Source of the DNA: Cladorhizidae sp. MBARI D1340-BT2
Lineage: Eukaryota; Porifera; Demospongiae; Poecilosclerida; Cladorhizidae
Reading direction: 5' to 3'
NCBI GenBank assembly: GCA_028752905.1
Contig: JAQNBH010000002.1
Span: 21,043,559 to 21,107,558 of the forward strand
DNA length: 64,000 bases
The position numbers and the translations under genes were made by a program. The notes beneath the pieces were generated by a model that made no database searches, was not told where the DNA came from, and worked only from the letters and a program-made list of their open reading frames with translations. Below are positions 47,048-58,700 of this stretch, piece by piece (the stretch's first letter is position 1; each line of letters starts with the position of its first letter).

Positions 47048-47717
47048 ATGCTTAAATCCATGTGGGTGAAGGCACAGAGTGATGACAACACTGAGTTTCT
47101 GCTGGAGGATCATCACTTGCTGTGGAGGAATACAATAGACCGCCTGGGTGACGAGGCAACACAATTGTGCCTACCTAAAAGGTATAGGTCCATGGTACTG
47201 GCTCTAGCTCACCGACGAGACCATTCAGGATGAGATAGAACAGCACAGAGAATACTTGATGAATTCTTCTGGCCCCAAATTCATCATTGATGTGAGGCGG
47301 TTATGCAAGGCATGTCCAGAGTGTCAGAGAGCTGGCGGAAAAGTTTCACCTGCACCATTACTATCATCGGGCAACCATTCTCCCGAATAGCGATGGATTT
47401 GACAGGGCCACTCCAGAGGACACCAGATGGCAACCATTTTGTGCTAGTAGTGATAGATTATTCCACTACATGGCCTGAGGCATTTACATTACGGACAACA
47501 GAAAGTTCTTTTATTGCAGAAAATCTAACACAAATGTTTACATGGACTGGTGTGCCAGACGAGATCCTGATGGTCTGCTGAACAAACTTTGTCAGCAAGC
47601 TGTTGAAAGAGTTGTATAACTTCTTGGGGTTGGAGGCGATCAAAACCACTCCTTACCACCGAATCACAGACAGGATGGTTGAACAATTCAACTCTACGTT
47701 AAAGGCAATGGTCTGTG
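47048..47717 (+). pseudogene. Integrase of element 3
   Basis: A zinc-binding region near 47,200-47,330 (L-A-H-R-R-D-H-S-G, then C...C with stops and frame changes) is followed by the core: I-A-M-D-L-T-G-P (first Asp), a position where the second catalytic Asp is lost by changes near 47,570-47,585, and M-V-E-Q-F-N-S-T-L-K (Glu). The core ends at 47,717. Several stops (for example 47,579) show decay. Confidence 0.78.
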
Positions 47718-47746
47718 GGTAATATCAGATTTGGTCCTGTCGCAAC

Positions 47747-47765
47747 TGGTGGCAGCGGTGGGATT
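47747..47765 (+). other. Orphan tRNA-Leu-type PBS
   Basis: TGGTGGCAGCGGTGGGATT is identical to the PBS of element 2 and sits just after the integrase fragment. It is followed by a leader and an ATG (M-D-T-R-S-K, near 47,809). It looks like the 5' internal start of another Gmr1-like copy whose gag is cut by the GGTA array. Confidence 0.75.
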
Positions 47766-47825
47766 TTTTTTAAACTAGAGAGAGAGCTACTATCCTTGAC
47801 AAGAAGAATGGATACCAGAAGTAAG

Positions 47826-48094
47826 GTATGTAGGTAGATAGGTAGGTAGGTAGGTAGGTAGGTAGGTAGGTTGGTTGGTAGGTAGGTGGGTGGGTGTGTG
47901 GGTGGGTGGGCGGGTGGGTCGGTGGGTGGGTCAGTGGGTGGGTGGGTGGGTGGATGTATGTGTGTGTGAGTGAGTGGGTGGGTGGGTGGGTGGGTGGGTA
48001 GGTAGGTAGGTATGTAGGTAGGTAGGTAGGTAGGTAGGTAGGTAGGTAGGTAGGTAGGTAGGTAGGTAGGTAGGTAGGTAGGTAGGTAGGTAGG
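47826..48094. repeat. (GGTA)n/(GGTG)n microsatellite
   Basis: About 270 bp of tetranucleotide repeat, GGTA at both ends and a GGTG-rich centre. Confidence 0.98.
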
Positions 48095-48118
48095 TGAGCA
48101 AAATAGAGTTAAAAAGGG

Positions 48119-48197
48119 GGTGATTTCTCATCTAAAGCCATTTAAAGAGTATAAACAGTTGCATAATATTGAAAAGGAAGCTAATGTGCCAATTTTA
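48119..48197 (-). repeat. Solitary ~178-bp satellite fragment, inverted
   Basis: About 80 bp matching the satellite in reverse complement (ACATTAGCTTCCTTTTCAA and ACTCTTTAAATGG on the minus strand). It lies 5-8 kb from either array edge and in the opposite orientation. The first ~25 codons of the plus-strand ORF here are satellite, not protein. Confidence 0.8.
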
Positions 48198-49546
48198 CTT
48201 GAAGAAAATGCATTTACACTATCTGATTCATCACACCTTCGTCGTCTGATACCATTCATCTTGCATGATGAAATCAGTAAACTGAAACAAGATATTTGCG
48301 GGAGACATGTAGCAATCATTTTTGATGAAACGAAACCCATGTGTGTGAGGCCTGTGATTGTTCTACGTTACATAGATAAAGAGTGAGCAATCAAGCAGCG
48401 TGTTTGTCGGCTGATGCTTTTAGCTAAATTCATCACTGGAGAAGAATGTTCTAGGCAACTAATAACTGCTTTGTCAACTGAGCTGTTAATTGCTTCTAAT
48501 TTGATTATTAGCAGCAATGTGGGACCATGCATCAGTGAATGATGTGGCAATGAGGACCATATCTATGATCTATAATAAGATAATGGATATCGGCTGTTTT
48601 TCGCACACTATGGATCATGTTGGAGAAAGAATGAAAACACCTATCTTGGATATGTTCATAAAGGCTTGGATAAGCTTGTTCGCTCACAGTCCGAATTCAA
48701 TGCATGCATGGAAGACACAGACTGGATTGTGCACTCCAACCTATTCAGCAACCAGATGGTGGAGTAAGTTTTGAAGTTGTCCTCAAATTGCATGACATGT
48801 TTGGAGATGTGCCTGATTTTGTGCATGGCAGTGATTTACCTCCATATACAACTGGAAAACTACTGGAAATCATTGTCGATCAAGCAACATGTAGGAAACT
48901 GAAAATGGAGCTCGCTATAACAGTAGATGCAATGGAACCGTTCGTCAAGGCAACATACTCATTGGAAGGTGATGGGCCATTAGTGTTAGTTACATTAAGT
49001 CTTATGTATTCTCATGTCTTGTCACAATACTATCCAAATGTGGCTGCAGTTTGTAAGCATCTGTCAGAAGGAAATTCTACACGTGAGTGCCAACTGATAG
49101 ATTACGCCAAAGTTTGTTGTGTCCCTATTCATTCTTCAAAGAGAAGTTTGACAGAGATCACAGGCCTATTGTACTTGCCTTTAAGGCAGCACGTTACCTT
49201 TCATCTTCAAAAATGAATGAACTCAAGCCAACTGCTGTTGATATTGATTCACTTTCTGTCTTCCCATTCTTGAACACAGAAGTGATTAATGGCTTAAGTC
49301 TGAATATCTTGCAGCAGCTAAGGATGTTTCGGATAGCGTAGACACCATTGAGTGGTGGAAGTGCCATGAGGAGAATGGTAGATTGCCTAACTGGACTCAC
49401 ACATGTAGATTAGTCTTATTTGTGCAGCCTACGTCAGCTGCAGCTGAATGTGCATTCTCAATTTCGAGCAATACCTTTTCTACGAAGCAAGAAACTTCAT
49501 TGGAGGATTACTTACAACTTTCTGTTATTTTACAGTGTCTATAGAT
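48198..49546 (+). pseudogene. hAT-family transposase, second copy
   Basis: Reads in several frames through I-P-F-I-L-H-D-E-I, then V-A-I-I-F-D-E (first catalytic Asp region), L-A-K-F-I-T-G-E-E-C, D-I-G-C-F-S-H-T-M-D-H-V-G-E, W-I-S-L-F-A-H-S-P, T-R-W-W-S, and V-K-A-T-Y-S-L-E-G-D-G. The C-terminal hAT dimerisation segment (W-W-K-C-H near 49,350; V-Q-P-T-S-A-A-A-E; L-E-D-Y-L-Q-L-S) ends near 49,545. Stops and frameshifts (48,384, about 48,770, about 49,220, 49,340) inactivate it. It is a different hAT lineage from 17.2 kb. The N-terminus is replaced by satellite and the GGTA array. Confidence 0.8.
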
Positions 49547-50187
49547 AATTGTAACTGTTAAAACTGGAATCTTGAATCCTTGATTGCCTATATTTTTAAA
49601 TAATGTAACAATTATGGCACTATATTGCACTATATTTGTCCTGTTATCGCGAACACTTTCTGAGTGGGACAAATATGGCCGCGGGACTAATATGGCACGA
49701 CACCTGCATAGCTTCGCAACCGCATCCCCCTCCCTGACTCCCCACCCCCCATCCCCCACCCCGACTTCAAACAAACCTTCGCATTCTTCTGGCTATGTTT
49801 TCCACATCATTGTACATACCTCCTCCGGGCATTAGTTTTTTTTTACAGCAGCAAAACAAACAAAACCACAGTATCCATGCAGTCTCTGGGTATTCCATCT
49901 GCCATCTCTTTCAACGCCTCTCCATGAACCTCTGGCATGGTAATGCCGGGCTTTGGCTAAGAAGATTGGCCATCCGTTCTCCAGCAGTGGATGGTGTTGC
50001 TTGATTTCGGACGTTTATTGTTGTTGTTTATGGTTTTTGCGGTTTTTGTCTTGCTTTTTTTTGGTTTTCACTTCTGTCTTTTTGTTGGTATTGATTCGTT
50101 GGTGTGTTGGAACTTTTAGTAGCTTGTATATTATATGAAACTATATAATAAAACATTGATTTTTGATAACCTAAAATAAAAAAAAAG
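49547..50187. other. Intergenic; no gene recognised
   Basis: Contains a C-rich patch (49,730-49,765) and an AATAAA (50,147) of uncertain use. No coding support was found. Confidence 0.5.
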
Positions 50188-50196
50188 GTATATATA
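50188..50196 (+). promoter_or_regulatory. Candidate TATA box
   Basis: GTATATATA lies 56 bp upstream of the first ATG of the three-exon gene, followed by a GC-rich start region. Position and sequence fit a core promoter; this is inference. Confidence 0.45.
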
Positions 50197-50243
50197 CGCA
50201 GGCGCGCCAGCCGTTTTTTATTTGGGCGGCCAATTCTACAAAA

Positions 50244-50978
50244 ATGCGAATGTCTCGCGAACTAAGTTCGTGCTCAGCTGGCACTTTGAAGAAGTTCAGG
50301 CAAGCTAGGCGTAAGAAACGCAACTGTTGGGGATCCCAGAAAGAGTTGCAGAATGCCACAGCAAGCAAGTCAGACAAAGCGCCCGCTTCTGAAGAAGGGC
50401 CCTTGGCTCGCGAGACATCATTTCTTGTGTCGACAAATAATGAAAAATATAGGCTAGCGCTTTTTATGCTATTAACTTCTGGGACATCCTCATCAACTTC
50501 AGCGCATACTGAGCAGTTCTATGGGTCTGGTTCTGATAGAGCTGACTTCACTGGTGAGTTCCGCTTGATCAAGACCGGAGTCTCGTGGAGGCTGTGAGGA
50601 TGTGACAGTTTCGTTGTGGGAGTGCTCTGGTTGTCAAGACAACCTGATGAATCAAGAGATGTATGTGAGAATTTAGTTGTCTTGTGACATTTGTGACAAT
50701 TTGTCTTGCATATGTGAATATAGGTCTATGAATGCCAGGAGCATCATGTCCGCAAAGGTTTGTGGCATGGGAAGCAACCTTCAAGAGTTCGGTCTCTCTT
50801 GCCACTGAGCTTTCAGGACCACAACATACTGAGCAAGTGTTCTGAAAAGGAGGCGCTGTCAAGTTATTTGTCTGCCACTACTAACCTGCACAGATTATGG
50901 GACATCGACCCTGATGATGTAAAGGACCTAAAGAGACAAATAGAAAGAACAGTCAAGAATTTGGCTGGACACTTGTAA
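50244..50978 (+). CDS. Small three-exon gene, unknown function (206 aa)
   Basis: Exon 1 is 50,244-50,553, exon 2 is 50,609-50,664 and exon 3 is 50,724-50,978. Donors are CTG|GTGAGT and TAT|GTGAGA; acceptors are TGTGACAG and GAATATAG. Introns are 55 and 59 bp. Phases match at both junctions and the joined frame is open, while each intron carries stops. The predicted protein is basic at the N-terminus (R-R-K-K-R), Ser/Thr-rich in the middle, and has a Cys/His cluster spanning exons 2-3 (C-x2-C...C-x2-H-H) that could bind zinc. The C-terminus is helical. AATAAA overlaps the stop (50,977-50,982). I do not recognise the family. It is the only intact host-type gene in the window, though it could be transposon-derived. 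Confidence 0.6.
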
Positions 50979-50982
50979 TAAA

Positions 50983-52325
50983 GTTCTAAAACAAACCTCA
51001 ACTTTAGAGTCCTGCACATTTTTTCTCTCTTTTATTTGTTGTTCTATTTCTCTTGGCTTGCCTACCTCTGTAATTTTTATTTTTATTTTTTCTCAAACTT
51101 TCGGCCTTTCTTCCGTGCAATAAAACTCTAATTTAAAAAAATTAAATATATAATAATGGTCAAATTAAATGAGTGTACCACAGAAAAAATTCTGAATTCT
51201 ACTCTAAAAACTGTCATAAAAATGTAATGCCACTTAGCTGGCCAATTACAAAATTTTACTGCACCCATTGAAACCTATTGAACAACAACAACAGTTAATT
51301 GGACGTTTCGTAATGAAGTCTGCTAAGAGTAGCCCTCCCACCAAAATGCATGTCTACTTGAGCCTCCTTAGTACTACGACCTGTATGTAACTCCAATATT
51401 TTAAAGCTCTAAGAGAGAGAGCTATCTTTTGAGCATAAAAGCACTGTCATAGGGGTACGGTTTAGAAGTTATGAGCCGTTGAAGGCGGACATTTTTCCTC
51501 TTTTCTTTTCCTAGTCACAGTCCCCGATTAAAAGAAAAAGAAAAGAAAAAGAAAAAAAGTAAGTATCAATTGAAGAATTGTCACCTGGGCTGAGGAAAAC
51601 CCGATCTTCTGAAGTAGTTCACCCGAGACGGACCTTCTGAAGTAGAAGTAGTGTCACTCGAGCTAGGACTACATTGGGAATTGGAGAGCAATTATGATCA
51701 CAACATGGTCAGGAATGCATTCTGAGGTAAAGAACTAGCCAGCCCAACCCTAGCCCGAGCGGGTGTCACAGGATTTCTGGTATCCAGGAAATTTGGCACC
51801 TCCATTCCAGATATCCTAGGAAATATGGAATCCCCCAGGAAATATGGCACCCCTATTCCTAAAATCCTAGGAAATATGGAATCCCCCTTTTTTTCCCTCT
51901 CCCTTCTCTCTCTCTCTCTATTTTTAAATAGTTAGTTTGGCTATCTTTGTGATTCAAATGAGTAGCAGTAGCGTTAGTGTACCCAAGTGGACAAACGGAA
52001 AGCATCAGCTAGCTCAACTTCAATTAATTGCTAAAGGTCAAATGTTGTCCACATTGATGTTAGAGGTTCTGTCATCGAAGGAAGAGGATGGAGGGCCTTC
52101 AATCTGGACTATAGTCTAGTCTGACAAAATGTACATTGTACATCTTCTCTGAATCCATTCCAATAAAAGAATGCCCTTTATAAGATAAGGTTAGAATCAC
52201 TCAAGCCTTAAACCAGACTTCTCTAATGAGAGAAGAAAACTGAAATTTTGTCATACCCCGACCACTACTTACTTACTTCCACTGCAAGTCGAGGTGAATA
52301 TACTTTAGTTCTTGCAATACTCTAG
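50983..52325. other. Intergenic, with a short tandem duplication
   Basis: A 51-bp block (CCAGGAAAT...GGAATCCC) is repeated in tandem at about 51,785-51,886. An A/G-rich run (AAAAGAAAAAG) lies at about 51,530-51,560. The 60-codon ORF at 51,937 has no support. Confidence 0.6.
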
Positions 52326-52329
52326 CACT

Positions 52330-52860
52330 ATCAAACTATATTGATATAACATCAGTAGGTTGGACACTTTGTCAATTATTGTATTAGTCATTTCTTTTCC
52401 TAGCCTTTTGGCCTGGCCCACTAGTGTCTGTCCTTCAGGTCCAGCTCTCAACTTAGTATATTAGTATATTTGTTTCATGCACTACTTGGTCAAAAACCTC
52501 ATCTGCAAAGAACAGGTTGAAGAAATCCTTGTGCTCAACATCATCATCTGGCAAATTTGAACCAGGAGTGTCTGTGTACAAACGCTCGGTGGGGCTCATA
52601 ATGTTGTCAACTTCTTTCCACCTGACAAGCCCTCTTGTAGAATTTCCACTCGTACGCCAGTTTCCACATCCATTTCCCCATCAGTCTCATCTACACTACT
52701 GCTGCCATTAGCATCTTCCATTTCTTAAGGGAGCGCATCCTCCTGGACATCTTCTTCCACATCATCTAGTTCATCTTCTTCCAATATCATCTACTTCCAC
52801 ATCATCTAGTTCACTGTCAATTTCAAAGTCTTTCTCAATATCAGAAAGAGCCTCCAATAC
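52330..52860 (-). pseudogene. piggyBac-like transposase N-terminal fragment
   Basis: The minus strand reads an acidic start (E-D-D-L-D-D-V-E-E-D; M-E-D-A-N-G-S-S-S-V-D-E). After a frame change it continues W-K-E-V-D-N-I-M, H-K-D-F-F-N-L-F-F, and H-E-T-N-I-Y (about 52,455-52,620). The D-F-F-x-L-F-F and T-N-x-Y motifs are typical of the piggyBac-derived family just after the acidic tail. The catalytic core is missing. Confidence 0.6.
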
Positions 52861-52869
52861 TGCTGCAGA

Positions 52870-53620
52870 TCAATATTTGCGTTTGTTTTGGATAAAAATA
52901 CACACCATGTTTCTTATTTGCAGCTGTCAAAGAACCAAGACCTGTATTTTTGTTATGTTAAATTCATGGAGATGATGCATTTCCAAGTTTGATTATAAAC
53001 CCATCAACCTTACCTAGTAAGTAAAGAGTATAAAACAGACAATCCACGGAGCTATGCAACAAGAAATATCATGTCACAGAGGCTGTGACACACGCACTTA
53101 CAGCTTGTAACGGGAGGTGTGACACACGCATACGTGGGGTTGATTATTGTGTCGCAACGCCATGACAAATGCAGTGTAAGATTAGGTGACCTCACTAAAA
53201 CATGTAGCTGCAACAAGGATGCAGGGGGTAAAGGTCAGCCTACTGGTGAAGGCATTTTATAGCACAAACTAGACCTCTTCCTAATCAAATAGCCAGTAAA
53301 TCAATCCCTTTCTCCACCTCTGGTGTGGCTAAACGCATGTTGGTAAATAAAATACATTTATTTTATGGACTACCCTCAAAATATTTAATACAAATATTTC
53401 TTTGACAGCCTTCATTGCTACCTTGCATGTTAGCTCCATTAGTGGCTACTACTTGCCCTTTTACACACATGCTTCTAGTGACTATTATCTTGCTGCTCAA
53501 TGCATGATTGGGCATCTTACAAGTCAAGTTGAATTGACTTTAGTTCTTGCATTAATCCAGCAATGTATATATGTAACTATCAAACTATGTTAATATAGTA
53601 ACATGACATTAATCAGTGAA
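52870..53620. other. No recognisable feature
   Basis: Short tandem similarity only (TGTGACACACGCA twice near 53,085-53,130). No coding support. Confidence 0.5.
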
Positions 53621-53622
53621 CA

Positions 53623-53838
53623 ATTGTCATCCTAGACATGTAATACTCTAACTCACCGGCTATGATGGTTTCATGAAGTAAGTCAGACACAGAGAACCAA
53701 GGGCCAAGTTGAAATAAATTGAAGTTGATCAAATTCATGTCATCCTAGCCATAGAATACTGTAACTCACCGTCTATAAAGTAAGCACAGAGAGAGATGAG
53801 AGACACGTTAAAATATATAAATAGTTAAGTTAAGCTGG
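53623..53838. repeat. Dispersed copy of the macrosatellite ~112-bp repeats
   Basis: Matches 19,690-19,920 (CATCCTAG...CATGTAATACT, GATTTCATGAAG-like, AAGTTGATCAAAT, CATAGAATACTGTAACTCAC) with noticeable divergence. No satellite, TAA tract or hammerhead-like core is attached. Confidence 0.8.
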
Positions 53839-54635
53839 TGGGAGAATCCCAACAACAACCTCTAAATATGCACATCACTTTATTATATCAAACTCCTAAT
53901 GGCAATTAAACACCCTCAGTGATTACTACAGATATATGATGCACAAGCATGGACCAAGAGTCTAGTGCATGAGCACTCTACAGGCAATGCTGTGCCACAT
54001 TGCAAGGCACACCACTTGCAATCTTAGCACTCAGCTTCTTGTAAGTGATTATATGAACCTGTGTTAAGGTGCAGCAGCAGGCCCAGAATTTCGGTGCCTC
54101 AGTCACCACCACACAATAATAATGATAAAGAAAACACACTTGTAGTTATGCAATTAAACAACATATTATTGTTGCATGTTAAGGTCCATTTTATGTTTAG
54201 TGTTTGTAGAGTCTTGTGGAGTGCTTGTAGATATATTGGGTTGATGGAAATTACCACTTATTATAACCTATCAAGTTATGGTAAATATTAACTAGTTTTT
54301 TTCTGGCATACCAAATGCAAGAAATCTTCATGTAGAATGCATGGCCTATGTTGCTATTCATTGTTAAGCTTGCCAATAACCAATGTCTGTTTGGTTCTGT
54401 TCATTATTTCTTGTTATAAGCGAGCTTCCTGCCATAAATCCTGTCTGTTTAGAGCTTCACTTCTAACCTCAACATACAAAAAATAGCCATTTATCTGACT
54501 AAACACATTCACACACAAAAATTTAAGAAATACTTAGCATAAATAATTTTTACACTGAGAAATTACTCTTGCGAGCCTGTTGAAGAATGAGTTATCCTCT
54601 CGATGGCACAATAAGAAATACCCGGACTCCCAAAC
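53839..54635. other. No recognisable feature
   Basis: No coding, repeat or structural signal recognised. Confidence 0.5.
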
Positions 54636-54639
54636 CATA

Positions 54640-55400
54640 TTTAATGCAGGAGCAAGGCCCCTGAGATTACAACAAGCTAGAGATGGTCTCTCATACATTC
54701 TTTGCATACTCAGAGATGTATATTTATCTACAAAACTATGTGAACATCAACAATTGATATTAGCCAAGGAAGAGAACAATTCTTGTGACAGGGACAATGT
54801 TGGCACCGTTAAGGTTTAGGTGTCTCATCATAGGGTACATAGAAAGTGTTTTGGTACCTTAGAGGCCATGCAGGAGACCTGTGCTGCTAGATCACTGGGG
54901 GAAATGTTACAGGTGTCCTGCATTGGAGCAGCAAAATACTCTTTAGGAAACTGTGAACAGCTACAGACAATTGCAGCCATGGTTATGCTATTAATATTCT
55001 TGCTCAATGTTCTGTCAAACACATTATAATGTTGACACTAGTTCACGTCATAAATTGATATTTATTTGAAACACTTCCAGGTCATAATTACAGAACAAGA
55101 TACCATAATGATGCCGAATAAAGGATAAGATGGACATTTAATTAACAACTTTAGTCGAACTAAACATGAGAGGCTTAGTTTACGGAATCTAAAATATATT
55201 TCACAGACTTAACTGGGAGAAGTTTGGCCCACAAAGCTGCTATTTCATAGAATGTTCCGCATTGGATAGTCGAATGTGGGTGGGAGTGACCACTTCAATG
55301 GGATTGTTATTCCAATATCCAAGCAGCTTTGGTAGCTTCTCTGTTAGAACAACATGAGATATCACTGCAGCATTATGGGGTGGAGTAAGCACAGCTTCTA
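54640..55400 (+). pseudogene. Gene-like repeat, unsplit copy
   Basis: Diverged inverted copy of 8,800-9,061 plus 15,210-15,690. The open frame from 54,580 contains D-G-L-S-Y-I-L-C and N-S-C-D-R; the next open frame (54,820-55,029) has T-L-E-A-M-Q-E, with a hydrophobic end. Both are partly shared with the other copy. At the point corresponding to the LTR insertion (about 55,145) the sequence here is continuous. The protein is not recognised. Either an old gene duplicate or a transposon remnant is possible. Confidence 0.55.
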
Positions 55401-55744
55401 CATGAGTATCTTACAATTTTTTTAAATAGTCTTAACAAGCTTTAAGATAACTTAAATATGCAAGCATTTATAGAGAGAGGATGTTATGTGAAAAGGCCCA
55501 AACTTACCTAAAGGAAAGCTGGCTAGGACAATTTCTACGCATTTTCACATAGCATACTGGGGCTAATATTTATTTCATCCGTCATTTATTTTGAAGGTTG
55601 TTTTCTATTGAGAGGGAAGTTGCTATTAACAAGCCTGGTTGGACAAGAAAAGGGTTGTTAGTTGCAATCGCTGATCACAACCACTGTGCTCGAAGGACTC
55701 TTTATGGGTGATCCTGCTGTTTTTGCAAGCTCCTACATAATGAG
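55401..55744. other. Spacer before the right satellite block
   Basis: No gene or repeat recognised. Satellite similarity begins at about 55,745 (TCCATTTCAACATTATAGAC). Confidence 0.5.
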
Positions 55745-58700
55745 ATTCCATTTCAACATTATAGACCTGTTTCTAATCTTTAAACATCAGAAAATTTCAT
55801 TTGGTGACAAATCTCCCCATTTTAACCGATCTATTTTGCACAAATTGGGTAGTTTTTGAGCGTTTTGAGGAAAAACTATCTGAAATCAGTCATTCTTGTT
55901 AAAATGGTTTCCTTTTCAACATTGGAACGATAGTAAATTTCTTTTAGTGAGAAATCTTCCATTTTTTTAACGCTATATTACGGACGTTTTAGAGCGTTTT
56001 GAGAAAAATATGTCTGAATTCGCTTTATCTTGTCAAAATGGCACTTAGCTTCCACCAGTATTATCGAACTGTTTCTACACTTTAAATTACATTAAATATT
56101 TTGGTGAGAAATCACAACTCCAATGGGAGATTTTTTTGAGTGTTTTGAGAAAAAAATGTCCATTCTCAACAAAATGGCTTCCTTTTCAACATTATAGAAC
56201 TGTTTCTATTCCTTTTAGTGAGAAATCTTCCGGTGTCAACCAAAAGAAGCTCTATTTTGTTTCAAGTGGGACGTTAGAGCATATTGAGGAAAAACTGTGT
56301 GAAATCGCTCAATTTTGTCAAAATGCTACCTCATACATTACGGAACAGTTTCTACTCTTTAAATAACAGAAAACATTTTGTTGAGAAATCTCCACTTTTT
56401 AACCGATTTGGAGACATTTTTAGCCTTTTGTGGAAAAAACTGTGATTTCATTCTCATCAAAATTGGGACATTAGCTTCCTTTTCAACATTAAAGAACTGG
56501 TTCTATTCTTTAAATGATAGAAAACATCTTTTGGTGAAAATAAATCTTTAACAGAAAAAAGCCTCAATTTGGGACGTTTTTAAGCGTTTGAGATAAAACT
56601 GTCTGAAATAGCTCATTCTTCCCAAAATGGGCACATTATAGAACTGTTTCTACTCTTTAAACGAAAGTAAACGTCTTGTGGTGAGAAATCTTCCTTTTTA
56701 AAATGAAACCAGCTCTATTTTGCTCCATTGGGACGTTTTTGAGCATTAAAAATTTTTTTTCTGAAATAGCTTTCATGTCAAAATAGGAATTAGCTTCCAT
56801 TTCAACATAATTGAACTTTATACCTTTTAATCGACAGAAAATGCTAGATTTTGGACATTTTTGAGTGTTTGGATGAAAAACTGTCTGAAATCGCTAAATT
56901 GTAAAAATGGGCACTTAGCTTCATATTCAATATTATGGAACTGTTTAGTCTTTCAACGCCAGAAAACATCTTTTGGTGACGTTTTAATCGAAATAAGCTA
57001 TATTTTGTCCAATTGCTACTGTTTTGAGGAAAAACCGTCTAAAATCGATTATTCTTGAAAAATGGGTATTTTCAACATTATGACGACGGTAAGTCTTTGG
57101 GTGAGAAATCTTCAGTTTTTATTTTGCTCCAATTGGGAGCATTTTTTGGAAAAACTGGCCCAATTTGTTAAAATGGCAAATTGGCTTCCTTTTCAACATT
57201 ATGGAACTATTTCTTCTCTTTAAATGTAAGAAAACGTCTTTTGGTGAGAAATCTAACTGTATTATACTCCATTTGGGACGTTTTTAAGCGTTTTAAGGAA
57301 AAACTGTCTGAAATCGCCCATTCTTGTCAAAATTGGCACATTAGTTTCCATTTCAACATTATGAAACTGTTTCTACTCTTTAAATGACAGAAAATTTCTT
57401 TTGGTGAGAAATCGTCACTATTTAACTACATTTGGGACTTTTATGATCATTTTGAGGAAAAACTCGGTAATCGCTAAATCTTGTCAAAATTGGCAATTAG
57501 ATTCCTTTTCAACATTATGGAACTGTTTCTACTCTTTAAATTACAGAAAACATCTTTGGTAAGCAATATCCCTCCTATTGGGCCGTTTTTTGAGGGTTTT
57601 GAGAATAAACTGTCTGAAATCGCTCATTCTCATTGAAATCGGCATATTTGCTTCCTTTTCAACATTATTGGACTATTTAAATGGCAGGATACATATTTTG
57701 GTGAGAAATGTCACCTTTTTAACCGATTTCGGAATTTTTTTTGTATTTTGATTAAAACCGTCAGAAATTGGTCATTCTTGCTTCCTTTCTACATTTTGTT
57801 GTGAAATCTTACATTTTTAACCTCTATTTGGCTCCAATTGGGACGTTTTAGAGCATTTTGAGGAAAAACTGTCTGAAATCGCTCTATCTTGTCTAAATGC
57901 TTCATCTTCAACATTATAGAACTGTTTCTACTCTTTAAATGACAGAAAATGTCTTTTGGTGAGAAATCTTCCGTTTTATTTACCATTTGGAATGTTTTTA
58001 AGGAAAATCTGGCTAATTTTTTTATAAATGCCTTCAATTTAATAATTATAGAACTGTTTCAACTCTTTAAATGATAGTAAACGTCTTTTGGTGAGAAATC
58101 TTCCATTTTTAACCGTAACAAGCTCCAATTGTGACTCAAAAATCGCTTATTCTTGTCAAATGGGTACATTAGGTTATTTTCCAACATTATTGAACTGATA
58201 CTCCTCTTTAAATGACAGTAAATGTTTTTTGGTGAGAAATCTTCAGTTTTTTACTGTTTTGCTCCAATTGAGACTGTTTCTACTCTTTAAATGACAGGAA
58301 ACATCTTTTTGTGAAAAATCTCACCGAAAGAAGCTCCAATTCGGATTTTTTGGGTGTTTCGAGGAAAAACCGTCACAAATCAGTCATTCTTGTAAAAATG
58401 AGCAATTAGATTCTTTTTCAACATTATAGAACTCTTTCTACTCTTTAAACGACTGAAAATATCTTTTGTTTAGAAATCTTACGTTAACGGGAAAAACCTC
58501 ATTTGGCTCCAAGTGGGCCTTTTTTGAGCGTTTTGAGGAAAAACTGTCTGAAATCGATATATCTTGTCAAAATGGCACAATAGCTTCCTCTTCAACATTA
58601 TGGAACTGTTTCTACTCTTTAATTGACAGAAAACGTCTTTTGGTGAGAAATCTTCCGTTTTTTGTACGGATTTGGGATGTTTTTATGCGTTTTGAGGAAA

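Larger units (their letters stand above)
45612..47717 (+). mobile_element. Ty3/gypsy element 3 fragment (gag-PR-IN, no RT)
   Basis: Gag is followed by a zinc knuckle, protease, integrase zinc domain and integrase core, all on the plus strand. No LTR is seen, and RT/RNase H is absent. Protease leads directly into integrase, as in elements 1 and 2. The left edge joins the integrase-like gene so closely that one ORF spans the junction. The right edge joins an orphan PBS. Confidence 0.82.

Noticed and set aside
47931..48131. Thr/Pro/Tyr-rich ORF on the minus strand
   Set aside because: Translation of the GGTA/GGTG microsatellite.
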